Assembly: GCA_963965975.1 (NCBI GenBank)
Contig: OZ014420.1
Location: 374,501 to 438,500 of the forward strand
Length of the DNA stretch: 64,000 bases
Origin: Xestospongia bergquistia
Taxonomy: Eukaryota; Porifera; Demospongiae; Haplosclerida; Petrosiidae
Direction: 5' to 3'
A program made the position numbers and the translations under genes. Of the stretch, positions 1 to 11,348 are shown piece by piece; position 1 is the stretch's first letter, and every line of letters begins with the position of its first letter. The notes below the pieces were generated by a model. That model was not told where the DNA came from and did not search any database. It was given only the letters and a program-made list of their open reading frames with translations.

Positions 1-3000
1 ATCTATTTATCCATTACCTTTAATTTTAATTAGAGCAGAAAATTTACAAGCCATATCTCTTATATTTGAGGAGGCTTCACTGATAATAGTTGTGTTTTCA
101 GTTTCAGATATAGAAAATGCAGCTCTGTGTAAACATAACTCAACATAAAGTAAACATGATAATACTATCTCACCTCAAAAGTTCAAACTGATCTTTATTT
201 TTACGTAATGTGTTTTTCATAGCATCTGTGATAGCCATCAAGTGAGATTCTTGGATAGATGAGGCATTGTCCCCTCTTACTAGAAATGGAATGCACAATT
301 TACCATTTGTATGTTAAGATTGTCAACATACTATGAAAGCAGTCGTTTTTTGCTGACGTAGCACATTTCTTGTGTAAGTTTTTCCCACATCCTTTAGTAT
401 ATTATAAAGATAGAGTGTGACATTAGGAACTTACGTTGACATTGTACGCCTTGTCTAGCAAGTCCATATATAAAGTTTTCACATTCTCCACAGTATGTTG
501 GTGACCTAAAAGATTTTTCTACAAATTGATGAGCATGAAGGTCTAGAGAGAGAGAGAGGGAGAGGGAGAGAAAGAGAGGTGAGTGAGTAAAGAGATACAA
601 ACATACTAGCTGCTGGGTAAATCATGGCCCTTAATGTTCTCTTGTATACATGAATTCTCTAATAAACAAAACACAACTATTTTGAAAGTAGAAAATTGAG
701 AATTAACTCACAAAATCTTCATCAATGGTATCTCTAACAGCATAAACATTTTCTCTACTCCTTTGTCGATTAAACAACCGTCTTGCACCCTACAATAAAA
801 CATTCTATTTGCTACTACTGGTAAGAGAGGGAGAGAGAAAACAATAAATGACGTACACATGTTTCTGAAAAAGCCACCAAACCAACATCTTCTTCAACAG
901 ACTGTTCAATTTTTTTGAGTCCTTGCAAATGATTAACACTAAATTAAGAAACAAATCACTAATGAATACAACAAGAAAGAAAGAGAAACAGAAAATCAAC
1001 ACAACACAACAGCTACCGTGTTTTTCTCCAATCAGAACGACGTTTAACTATAGCAGTTTCTTCATCTAACATTGCCATATTCAACTAAACTTATATACAA
1101 TACACAATCACTCTACTAGCAGCTCTCTCTCTCTCTATATATATATAGTCAGTCAGTTAGACTACTTTTTGCTTTATATACACAAATATTTGTTTGTTTG
1201 TCTATTCATGCAAAAACTAGATTAAGTAAACAAAAACATTGCTACAGATCATATGTTTGTATGTCGTCTCAATGTGTGTCTTTCTGTCAATGAAATATGC
1301 AGTGCCACACCCCCTCTTTAACCACACCCATACTCACAGTAGTGCTAAAGATGATGTTTCTGTTCTTGGTTTGTTACTGGTATTCTCTAATGCCTTCATC
1401 TGTTGGATCATGTGATAGTCACATGGTTTGACATGCAATATCTACTTACCTTTCTTTGAAATGCTGGTTTATCTAGAATACTTTGCCATCTCTCTTTAGC
1501 AGACATTTTGTGCTTTGATGTTTCATCATCATCTTCAGCAAAAGACACAGTCTTCAGACCACGTGATGACATTTTTTTAGTAAATTCTGATTGTTTTTTC
1601 TCAACTTCATCAGGATACTGGTAGGTCCCAGGAGCTTCATCAGGAACAGGTAATGACTTGTTATACAACTTGTCTTCTTGTTGACTCAAAGTGTTAACCT
1701 GTTACAAAGATGATAAGTAGTGGGTGTGGTCATAATTAAAGGAATTGACCTCTTTCTCTAATTGTGTATGTAACGCGTTTAATTTCTTTTCTAGTAACTC
1801 TAACTCTTTGGCTGGAATATCTATGAGAGAGAGAGAGAGAGAGAGAGAGATCAATAATGTAAATCAAAATGACTTACTTTTTGGCAGTTTGAAATGTGCA
1901 TCAAGCTGCAATTTATGATGAGTTTTTGATATTTCTGTGGGAGTTTGTAATTCAAGATTGTACCATTCACCTTCAGATTGCTTGAAAATATAAGAAAAAA
2001 ATATAATATACATTAGCTGTTGTTGATTATACAAAGCATGACACCTAGAATAAACAACCATCTCATATATTCTTAGCAAAGATTATCATAACAGTAATAG
2101 GAAAAGGGAGATACCAAATTAAATTTACATGTATACATGTCTTCCATATAAGGTATCACACTATATATCCTATACTAACTTCCTCCTGTAATTGAATTAA
2201 TATATAGATAAGTAAGTTATTAACAACAAAAAAACACTGGTAGGTATTATTGTTTGTAAAAATGTACAGACAATGCATTATATTATATAGTAATATATTT
2301 AAAAGTGACTGGGAACTTAAATAGACAATCAATTAATAATATATATTATAATTATATAATATTTATAATTATTATTATAATAATAGTTAGGGTTTACTAT
2401 TTTCCTTAAGATAATAGTTATGCTATAAATATTAAAATATATTTAACATTATATTAGATATAGGAGGAGTCTAGGATATAGAAAAAATCATAAATTTAAA
2501 TCCTTACTCTCACACTATCAATATATCATTAAAAACATAGTAACAACACTTCCTACATAGTAAATAATTCACACTAACAATTTTAATAAATTTAAATACC
2601 AATACATATAATTACATTATTATACTCTTTATATTTAAATTGGACCAATTATTACATATTTTGCAATTCACCTTGTTGGAATATCGGATTGAGTACAGAG
2701 GAATATAAGTGTGACCCAAAATCTGTTGACGTAGGAATGAGGATGAGTAAAGCTCCACCCACAAATCTCCTGTCACATGATCCACTTCACTAAGATGATT
2801 ATATAGATTTAATTATTACTAATAATTCAATTAGTAAAAGAGGAAATTATTAGTTTTTTTATGTTAGATATTGTAAGCAATACACGACTTAGCAACCTCT
2901 ACTATTTACAAGATGTAGTTCAAATTTATAGCAATAATATAATTAATTGTATATGCAGAAATTAAAGCATTTAATTACTTTAAAAATCTTGTTACACTTA

Positions 3001-3264
3001 CAAGTGAAGGTCTTCATTCCATATTGGTGATGATGAAGACTGCTTGTTAGTTCCTTTAGTAAGCCCATTAACTGTAGCTCTGACAACAAGTGAAGCATCT
3101 AAAAAAATATTATTTCTATTATGTATATCTATATACTATCACATTTCACTGACTTGAACTTAACTCCACCTCAGCTTTTCTCACTGCAGAAATTGAAGAC
3201 AAAATAATACCTATGGTCTAGACATGTTATAGTACTCACCATGTAAACAGAGATTGAGGCTCAT
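1..3264 (-). CDS. UNC13: UNC13/Munc13 homologue (partial, N-terminal part)
   Basis: Munc13 proteins prime vesicles for SNARE-mediated exocytosis. Exons read leftwards from an ATG at 3262-3264. Exons near 3100-3000, 2770-2670 and 1985-1880 give an N-terminal C2 domain that ends in the family-typical QLDAHFKLP. A linker follows (1334-1825). A perfect C1 zinc finger is split over two exons at about 430-542 and 325-390 (HX12CX2CX13CX2CX4HX2CX7C, with PTYCGEC and GLARQG). The family segment after C1 follows (DQFELLRAAF, about 60-290). The C2B, MUN and C2C domains lie beyond the left edge. The splice from the exon ending near 1336 (SSLALL, which otherwise meets a stop) to the exon at 1017-1084 does not join in frame as I read it. 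A small exon may be missing, or the ATG at 1078 may be an alternative start. Confidence 0.85.
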
Positions 3265-3392
3265 CCTTCTAATAATGAAGGACCCTAACTGTCAGACGAA
3301 ATATATACACAAAATATTATTAACTTCCTGTCCGCATTCTTATAAAATGGTAACGCCCATTTATTAAAATACTTAATAGTTAATTTACCATT
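3265..3392. promoter_or_regulatory. Bidirectional intergenic region UNC13/DDX59
   Basis: Only 128 bp separate the start codons of two divergent genes, so both promoters and both 5' UTRs must lie here or overlap the genes. I see no clear TATA box in a fixed position. The promoter role is inferred from the geometry. Confidence 0.5.
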
Positions 3393-5506
3393 ATGTTTGT
3401 TCCAAGAACAGTTAAACAAACGACTTCTAACAAAGGAGATACCCAAAATGAACCCTTGACAACTGTCCATGAAGAAACAAGACAACATGAGGATCAGTCC
3501 AATAGTGATGATGAAGATATTGTATTACATAGTACAGAACAGCGATTACCAGATCTTGGAGAGCCAATTTGTATAATGTGTGGACGATATGGAGCGTACA
3601 TTGTAGATGAAACTAATGTAGATGTATGTAGCATAGAATGTAAATACAAACATTTAGAACATGTAAAAAGAAAGACAGATACAATAGAAGAAGATACCAA
3701 AGAGTTTAGTTCAGATGAGCACGATAGCTTCCATAAGGAGGTAATATAGTATCATTATCTCCTATTACTTTATGTATATGTATAGATACAACTTGAGGTG
3801 AAGGGGTCCAATATTCCCAAACCTATTACTGCATGGAGTCAACTACCATTAAATACACAATGTAAATTTACTCATACTTTGACACTTATATACTTATTTA
3901 TGGTCCAGTGAGGTCAAATCTAGCCGAATGGAATTTCTCTTCACTCACACCAGTACAAATGCAAGTCATCCCAGCTGTTTTAAAAAAACGTGATCTATTA
4001 GTTTGCTCATCTACTGGTTCCGGAAAATGTATGTCCAGACCCCTTGTAAAACATAATTGATCATATCTTCTCTAAAACACAGCACTTGCATTTCTTTTGC
4101 CTATAATTCATCAACTATCAATTGAGGAACCTTCCAGTGCTCATGATCCTAGAGTTCTCATTTTAGGTCCAACTAGAGAACTTTGTATGCAAATTGAGGG
4201 ACTAGCAAAACAATTAATGAGAGGTAATAAAATTAAGTTATAACTTCTAGTGGGTATTGCAGCTGGAGTTAAGATGGTTCTAATAATAGTTATCTATTGT
4301 AATGATATTTAATAGTAGCTCAGGTTTTGAGAAAGTACTGATGTTTTAGTAAGAAGAATCACACAATCACAAACATATGTAGAAACAAAACACAATTTAA
4401 TGATAAGTAATAAACAAACAGATAAATAGAAAAATAAACAAGATAAAAGAACAAGTGAGGTCGAAGGAAAAATTATGAGTAAAAAATAAACAAGGTAAAA
4501 GAACAAGTGAGGTCGAAGAGATACAATTAACAGGTGTACAACACATACTTGTAAAAAAATATACAACATTGATAAAAAAATAATTTATTTACAAATGAAG
4601 TGAATGAAATAAAGATAGATATTTGTAATTTCTCAGTTTCTCTATAAAACTTTTGGCTAGATATATTGTTAAATAGCTATTATGAATAGATATACCTAAT
4701 TTCACAAGTATTTACAAAGTATTTTCTCTATTATTTTATTTTATAGGTATTCCTAATATGCTTACTGCATTGCTAGTGGGTGGAGTACCATTACCCACGC
4801 AACTTCATCGTTTAAAATCTGATATACAAGTATTGTTGTAATTTTAGAGTTACTGTAACAATATATAATATTTCACTTTAGTTAGTTGTAGCTACGCCAG
4901 CCAGATTACAAGATATTCTACTACATCATGGTAAAAGAAGACTAGTTGATATAATACGATTCCTTTTTTCTCAGCATCTTCTCTTAATCTGTCACATGTA
5001 CTAACTCTCGTATTAGATGAAGTGGATTCTTTGTTAAAAATGGGATTTAAAGATCAGGTTACCATTCACTAATAGTTAGTGTGTTATAGATACAACTTTT
5101 TAGATTAAAAGTATTGAGTGCTATTTACCTAAACGACGGCAGAATCTATTGTTTTCAGCTACAGTTCCACCTGATATTGAACAATTTGCAACTGTAACAC
5201 TTAATAATCCTTTATTTATTGCTGTTGGAATGGTAAGAGTCATCCATTTGTTTTAAACCTTCACCCAATATATTTAAATAGTATTTCATCTATAATGATA
5301 CTCTGACTCTTATACCATTTACCAATACACTTGTCATTTGATTTAAATTTTTATCAAAATAGTTCTATTTTATTTTAGCCCAATTCACCTAATGTTAATA
5401 TTCAACACACTGTAATATGGGTTGAAGAAGAAGCCAAGAAGAAGAGGTTATTTTCTTTTCTCAATGACAAAGAGCTCTTTCAGTTAGTAGTATAATTAAT
5501 ATAACA

Positions 5507-5546
<40 letters not shown>

Positions 5547-6506
5547 CTCTCTATCTCTCTCTCTAGCCCACCAGCAGTAGTCTTTGTCAATTCGCGTAAA
5601 GGTACTCTTCTATTAGCTGATGCTATTAACAAGGTACTCACTCTTTCTACTTCATTTATCAAGTATGTTTACACACAAGGTATCTGATATTGCTGCTATC
5701 GCTCTTCATGGAGAAATGGAACAAGAGAGACGTACATCCATTTTGTCTGGATTTTTAAATGGACGATATGACGTTGTAGTAGCTACTGGTATATTAGCTC
5801 GAGGACTAGACTTAAAGAATGTACGACAGGTACTAGTTTTAAAATTTAACTTTATTTTAATTTTAATTTTAAATTGATTAGGTATTCAATTTTGATGTAC
5901 CCTCCTCAATTGATGAATTTATACATCAAGTGAGAAATTGTGGAGAAACATTTATACATGATTTTTATTATATAGGTTGGAAGAGCAGGTCGACTTGACT
6001 CTCAGGGATGGGCCATCACTTTTATAAATAATGAAAATAAAGGTAGTAACAATGAGAAATTGTTAATGTGATAACATTTGCACATCATTAATGTTATATT
6101 TGTCACTTGTCTGTACTAATGATACTTTGATAGTATTCATTGAAGTCTGCATGCAACTTTATATATTATGATTCAAGTCTGCATGTGACCATATGTGTTT
6201 GTGTAAATGTCTTCACATTACAATCATTTGCAGGAATTTTTGCCAAACTTGTTGATTTGTTAGAACCAAATGGTGTAGAATTACCTTCAGAACTTTTGCA
6301 ATCCCAACACTTACATTTTCAAAGAAAACGTAAATGTTCCCAAAGTGATGATACAAACGAAAAGAAAGAGAAACAACGGAAAATAGATTATCATAACAAG
6401 TCAGTTATGGTTTTGTGTTATTATTATTATGAGTGTTACAGAGACTCTCTGTCTAATCTTCTCCAGATTACCAGTAGGTCATGGAAAAGAAAATATTAAT
6501 AATTAA
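3393..6506 (+). CDS. DDX59: DDX59-like DEAD-box RNA helicase with HIT zinc finger
   Basis: The gene starts at MFVPRTVKQ. Exon 1 has an acidic stretch and then a HIT-type zinc finger (about 3555-3660: CIMCGRYGAYIVDET, then CSIECKYKHL). This finger plus a DEAD-box core is specific to DDX59. Core motifs run in order: LTPVQMQVIP, Walker A STGSGKS (about 4012), GPTREL, the SAT motif (about 5150), ILARGLDL (about 5790) and VGRAGRLD (about 5980). Motif II reads DEVD, not DEAD (about 5018). The last exon is spliced from an AA|gtcagt donor and gives PVGHGKENINN before the stop at 6504-6506. The final introns and exons are duplicated downstream in the T-box cluster. Vertebrate DDX59 is linked to ciliary/Hedgehog signalling; whether that holds here is unknown. 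Confidence 0.9.
5505..5567. repeat. CT-rich microsatellite in a DDX59 intron
   Basis: A nearly pure (CT)n run sits directly before the acceptor of the exon beginning CCACCAGCAG, so it doubles as the polypyrimidine tract of that splice site. Confidence 0.8.
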
Positions 6507-6968
6507 TAATATTATAATAAATTTCTGATAAAAGTTATATGTGACATTTAAAAAATTTGGAAAAGAAAGAGAAACAACAGAAAATAGATCATCATAACAA
6601 GTCAGTTATGGTTTTGTATTATAATTATTATGAATGTTACAGATATTCTATTGGTTTTGTATTATAATTATTATGAATGTTACAGATATTCTATTGGTTT
6701 TGTATTATAATTATTATGAATGTTACAGATATTCTCTGTCTAATATTCTCCAGATTACCAGTAGGTCATGGAAAAGAAAATATTAATAATTATAATAAAT
6801 TTCTGATAAAACGTTGTGACGTTTAAAAAAATTGGTTGGTCCGTTCCGCACTCTTGGCGGGAATTTCAAATGAATTGTCGTCGCTAAGAATAAAAGCTGC
6901 TGTAGTTGTCAATCTCTGTCACTTCTTACTTCTGTCTAACGCTACTATAAGGATATATTTAAACACGA
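6507..6968 (+). promoter_or_regulatory. Intergenic region with T-box copy 1 upstream block
   Basis: The left part is duplicated DDX59 tail sequence. From about 6835 to the ATG at 6969 lies a block (ttggcgggaatttcaaatga ... aataaaagctgctgtagttg ... ctgtctaacgctac) that recurs before T-box copies 2 and 3 at about 9070-9223 and 12255-12436. Its conservation and fixed position suggest promoter plus 5' UTR. Copies 2 and 3 carry an extra segment with aaaagcgatc that copy 1 lacks. Confidence 0.55.
6600..6735 (+). repeat. About 43-45 bp tandem repeat, three copies
   Basis: The motif containing ggttttgtattataattat and atgaatgttacagatattc occurs three times in tandem. It derives from the terminal intron of DDX59 (compare about 6410-6470), and the stretch 6550-6800 is a second, local copy of the DDX59 end including a last-exon-like segment near 6757-6790. 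Confidence 0.8.
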
Positions 6969-8364
6969 ATGGATTCTTCATCGAAATCTCAACCTGATCC
7001 AAAGTTGTCTCCGTTAACGGTTCCAGTTGCTTATCATCACAGCTTACCTCACATTGGCTATGCCCCTCCTTTCTTTTCTCTTTTTTCACACTGTGAAAGA
7101 GATGGCAGGATGATCCCAGTTCTTGTACCTACATGTCCCGGCGATGAAATCTGTTGGGCTAGTCCCAGTCCCATTTCTCCATCTTGCTACCCTGCTATAC
7201 CTGATTGTACGCCGCATGAATTGCCGTCGTCTGAAGAAGAAGAAGAAGGCGCAGATGACTCTCCTGTCTTTTTAACAGATAAAGAACTATGGCGAGCTTT
7301 CTACGAAGCTGGCACTGAGATGGTTGTAAATAAAGGTGGAAGGTATATACGTTTACTCCATTCGTCAATATTATTACACGTGTTTATAATATAAAATATA
7401 TATATAATATGTTATAATACTATCAATACACATAGCCAAAAATCAGCTGATTGACTTTTTCCACCTCTAGGCGTTTATTCCCAATCGTTGAAGTCACCAT
7501 TACAGGTCTGATTCCTTCAGTTATGTACAATGTCAAAGCTAAATTTGTATGTGCTGACAAGTACCGCTACAAGTTTGTTTGTGGAAAATGGAAGGTCACA
7601 GGAGAATCAAAAATTATCCATGATGAGTCACGTATGGAGTTTGTTCATCCCTCGTCACCAGCTAATGGTGAAATGTGGATGAAAGAACTTGTCAGTTTTG
7701 AAGCTATTAGATTAACTCATAAAGAAAACAGCAAGGGTGGTAATGTAAGACGTATATTTTAGTATCATTGTAATTATTGATTTGTCTTTTTTAGATTCTC
7801 CTTCATACAATGCACAAATACAATATAAACATAATAATACAACCTCTTGATTCTTCTATGGAAGAAATGGTTTACCCACTTGCTAACTCCACTTTCATTG
7901 CAGTTTCAAGTTATCACAGTAGTAAGGTAAGTATTAATGAATAAAAATCTCTTAATTGTTTTTAATCACTTCTTTAGATCACTGACCTGACAATGGAACA
8001 TAACCCTTTTTCTAGAAGAGCAGTTAATAATCATGAAAGGTTTATAATGCCCAGCAATCCTGTCTGTCCTCCCATGTTATCAGCTTTCCCTGTTCCAGAC
8101 TTAACTACTCCTTTTCCAGTTTTCCAACCTATCATTACATGGTTTGTACCACCAGATCAAAGTCCATCACAACCTGAAATTAGCGACCCTGACACTCCTT
8201 TTCCAACTATCCAACCTATCATTACAGGGTTTGTACCACCAGATCAAAGACCATCACAACCTGAAATTGAAGAATCTGACAAGACTGTTTACAATGATGT
8301 TTCCATTGGCTCAACATCTCCCCACTGGAATGGTTCTGAAAGCTCTTCAAATAGTTCATACTAA
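6969..8364 (+). CDS. Divergent T-box transcription factor, cluster copy 1
   Basis: There are four exons: 6969-7342, 7471-7744, 7795-7926 and 7978-8364. The N-terminus is Pro/Ser-rich and acidic (SSEEEEEGADDSP). The T-box DNA-binding domain follows: LWRAFYEAGTEM, GRRLFP, VTITGLIPSVMYNV, RYKF, VHPSSPANGEMWM, SFEAIRLTH, LLHTMHKYN and SSYHSSKIT, then NPFSRRA. These positions match the canonical T-box signatures (TEM, GRRMFP, HPDSPA, MHKYQ, AVTAYQ, NPFAK) with several substitutions. The C-terminus has two copies of an approximately 29-residue Pro-rich repeat and ends SSSNSSY. It should be a nuclear sequence-specific regulator. Subfamily cannot be assigned by eye. Same orientation as copies 2 and 3. 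Confidence 0.85.
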
Positions 8365-8547
8365 TTTCTCTTAACAGACTTCAGTCAGATTAACTTTATT
8401 AGTTTATGCATATATCACTATTAATATATAGTCTTGTTCTACTTTTTAGTAGCAGGTCTTTGGAGTTTTTTCCCTTACTTTTGATATTGTTCATTACACA
8501 TTGAATAATGTTAAATAAATAAATTCATTATCAATGGGATTTACAAT
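8365..8547 (+). other. T-box copy 1 3' UTR and tail
   Basis: Conserved downstream sequence shared by the three T-box copies. It contains AAATAAATAAA near 8513-8523, which fits a polyadenylation signal. The same tail occurs after copies 2 (11100-11282) and 3 (13853-14044), and in decayed form directly before the BLM 3' end (14673-14743). Confidence 0.6.
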
Positions 8548-8764
8548 TAAGGTCTGGGAGGTACAAAAACAAGGAGAATCATTTGTTTAGAATTTTATTT
8601 TGTCTGAGAGTGAATCGTAAGAGTTTGTCTCCATGACAATGACAAATGCTTTCTTTTTACATTTCTTTTCACTGAAAGTCCTTCTACGTTCCCTCCATGT
8701 TTGAAAAGTGGTGGTTAATTCTCTGTCTTCTTGCAGCTTTTTATTAGAACCTACCTTTATTTTC
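8548..8764 (-). pseudogene. BLM 3'-end fragment, unit 1
   Basis: This stretch matches the last exon end of BLM at about 14750-14980 in the same orientation (minus-strand coding sense): ctgggaggtacaaaaacaag, gtttgtctccatgacaatga, gctttctttttacatttctt. It has substitutions and indels and no intact frame. It is a duplicated non-functional gene end. Confidence 0.8.
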
Positions 8765-8995
8765 ATTATTTATAAAAGTGATGGCCTATCCCTGAGAGTC
8801 AAGTCGTCTTGCTCTTCCAAACTATATAATAAAAATCATGTATAAATATTTCTCCACAATTTCTCACTTGATGTATAAATCCATTAATTTAAAACCCTGA
8901 CAAAATGGTTATATATATCACTTTGTCATACAAAAGGTTTTCTGGATATTAAATCTTATTATGCTGGCTCTATTACTACGTTACTACCTCTACAG
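8765..8995. repeat. Inverted copy of a BLM-fragment/DDX59-fragment junction
   Basis: The sequence is the reverse complement of about 14215-14460. It starts with the reverse of the DDX59 exon (tggcctatccctgagagtca), continues through the reverse of the junction motif tgtcagggttttaaattaat, and ends in the reverse of a BLM fragment (ttctggatattaaatcttat). Its neighbours on both sides are in direct orientation, so this is a local inversion. Confidence 0.75.
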
Positions 8996-9059
8996 AAAAA
9001 CAGTAGGTTATGAAAAAAAAAATATTAATAATTAATAATATTATCTGATAACATGACGT

Positions 9060-9223
9060 TTAAAAAATTTAGCGGGAATTTCAAATGAATTGTCGTCGCT
9101 AATTTAGAAAAGCGATCGCTTACCATGTGCTCAAGGTGAGAAGAATAAAAGCTGCTGTAGTTGTCAATCTCTGTCACTTCTTACTTCTGTCTAACGCTAC
9201 TATAACGATATATTTAAACACGA
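9060..9223 (+). promoter_or_regulatory. T-box copy 2 upstream block
   Basis: Direct repeat of the block before copy 1. It follows a remnant of the DDX59 last exon at 8998-9055. It includes an extra approximately 40 bp segment with agcgatcgcttaccatgtgc that is absent from copy 1 and present in altered form before copy 3. Function is inferred from conservation and position. Confidence 0.5.
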
Positions 9224-11088
9224 ATGGATTCTTCATCGAAATCTCAACCTGATCCAAAGTTGTCTCCGTTAACGGTTCCAGTTGCCTATACTCACAGCTT
9301 GCCTCGCATTGGTTATTACCCTCCTTTCTCTTCTTTTTTTCCACACTGTGAAAGTGATGGCGCGATGATCGCAGCTCCTTTACCTATAAGTGTAGGCGAT
9401 GAAATCTGTTGGGATAGTCCCAGGCCATCTTGCTACCCTACTATACCTGGTTGTACGCCGCATGAATTGCCATCGTCTGAAGAAGAAGAAGGCGCAGATG
9501 ACTCTCCTGTCTTTTTAACGGATAAAGAACTATGGCGAGCTTTCTACGAAGCTGGCACTGAGATGATTGTAAATAAAGGTGGAAGGTATATACGTTTACT
9601 CCATTCGTCAATATTATTACACGTGTTTATAATATAAAATATATATATCATATGTTATAATACTATCAATACACATAGCCAAAAATCAGCTGATTGACTT
9701 TTTTCCACCTCTAGGCGTTTATTCCCAATCGTTGAAGTCACCATTACAGGTCTGATTCCTTCAGTTATGTACAATGTCAAAGCTAAATTTGTATGTGCTG
9801 ACAAGTACCGCCACAGGTTTTTTAATGGAGCGTGGAATCAAACGGGAGAATCAGAAATTATCCATGATGAGTCACGTATGGAGTTTGTTCATCCCTTGTC
9901 ACCAGCTAATGGTGAAATGTGGATGAAAAAACCTGTCAGTTTTAAAGCTATTAAATTGACTCACAGAGAAAACAGCAAGGGTGGTAATGTAAGATGTATT
10001 TTAGTATCATTGTAATTATTGATTTGTCTTTTTTAGATTCTCCTTCATACAATGCACAAATACAATATAAACATAATAATACAACCTCTTGATTCTTCTA
10101 TGGAAGAAATGGTTTACCCACTTGCTAACTCCACTTTCACTGCAGTTTCTAGTTACCAAAGCAGTAAGGTAAGTATTAATGAATAAAATTCTCTTAATCA
10201 TTTTAATCAATTCTTTAGGTCACTGACCTGAAAACGGAACATAACCCTTTTGCAAGAGCATTTCGTAATCGTGAAAGGTTTATAGTGCCCAGCAATCCTG
10301 TCTGTCCTCCCATGTTATCAGCTATCCCCGCTCCAGGTTTAGCTACTCCTTTTCCAGTTATCCAACCTATCTTTACAGGGTTTGTACCACCAGATCAAAG
10401 ATCATCACAACCTGAAATTAAAGACCCTGAGACTCCTTTTCCAGTTAATATCCAACCTATCATTACAGGGTTTGTACCACCACGACCTGAAATTAAAGAC
10501 CCTGAAACTCCTTCTCCAACTATCCAACCTATTTTGACAGGGTTACCATATCAAAGACAATCACAACCTGAAAGTAAAGACCTTGAAACTCCTTTTCCAA
10601 CTATCCAACCTATTTTGACAGGGTTACCATATCAAAGACAATCACAACCTGAAAGTAAAGACCTTGAAACTCCTTTTCCAACTATCCAACCTACTTTGAC
10701 AGGGTTACCATATCAAAGACCACCACGACCTGAAATTAAAGACCCTGAAACTCCTTCTCCAACTATCCAACCTGTCTTTACAGAGTTTGTACCACATTAT
10801 CAAAGTCCATCACAACCTGAAATTATAGACCCTGAGATTCCTTTTCCAGCCATCCAACCTATCTTTACAGGGTTTGTACCACCAGATCAAAGACCACCAC
10901 CACCTAAAATTAAAGACCTTGAAACTCCTTCTCCAACTATCCAACCTATTTTTACAGGGTTTGTACCCCCATATCAAAGACCATCACAACCTGAAATTAA
11001 AGACTCTGAGACTCCTTTTCCAACTATCCAACCTATACAGGGTTTGTACCCCCATATCAAAGACCATCACGACCTGAAATGGCTCTGA
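9224..11088 (+). CDS. Divergent T-box transcription factor, cluster copy 2, expanded Pro repeat, frameshifted tail
   Basis: Exons are 9224-9585, 9715-9988, 10037-10168 and 10219-11088. The T-box domain is open throughout, with TEM, GRRLFP, VHPLSPANGEMWM, MHKYN and SSYQSSKVT; its end NPFARAFRNRER is the most canonical of the three. RYKF reads RHRF here, and the following segment (FFNGAWNQTGES) differs from copies 1 and 3. The C-terminal tail holds nine Pro-rich repeats (TPFPxIQPIxTGFVPP type). In the last unit (about 11030) four bases are missing relative to its sisters, so the frame shifts and the protein ends GLYPHIKDHHDLKWL instead of the NSSY end of copies 1 and 3. Probably expressed but structurally diverging; it may also be an early pseudogene. 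Confidence 0.8.
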
Positions 11089-11282
11089 AAGCTCTTCATG
11101 CTAATTTCTCTTAACAGACTCCAGTCAGATTAACTTTATAAGTTTATGCATATATCACTATTAATATATAGTCTTGTTCTACTTTTTAGTAGCAGGTCTT
11201 TGGAGTTTTTTCCCTTATTTTTGATATTGTTCATTACACATTGAATAATGTTAAATAAATTCACTATCAATGGGGTTTACAA
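11089..11282 (+). other. T-box copy 2 3' tail
   Basis: Homologous to 8365-8547 and 13853-14044. An AAATAAA-type motif lies near 11254. The lost C-terminal coding sequence is replaced by a short deletion (ctcttcatgctaatttctct), so the stop used in copies 1 and 3 is no longer in frame. Confidence 0.6.
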
Positions 11283-11348
11283 TTAAGGACTGGGAGGTAC
11301 AAAAACAGGGAGAATCATTTGTTTAGAATTTTATTTTGTCTGAGAGTG
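11283..11348 (-). pseudogene. BLM 3'-end fragment, unit 2
   Basis: Short copy of the extreme BLM 3' end (gggaggtacaaaaacaggga, ttttattttgtctgagagtg). It breaks off at about 11348, where DDX59 sequence begins. Confidence 0.7.

Noticed and set aside
1017..1078. Separate gene starting MAMLDEETAIVKRR
   Set aside because: The following exons run directly into the Munc13 C1 domain on the same strand, so an internal exon or alternative start of UNC13 is more likely than a new gene.
8144..8374. Overlapping frame with HHNLKLK repeats (also in copies 2 and 3)
   Set aside because: Shifted reading of the Pro-rich T-box repeat; the T-box frame is continuous with the DNA-binding domain.
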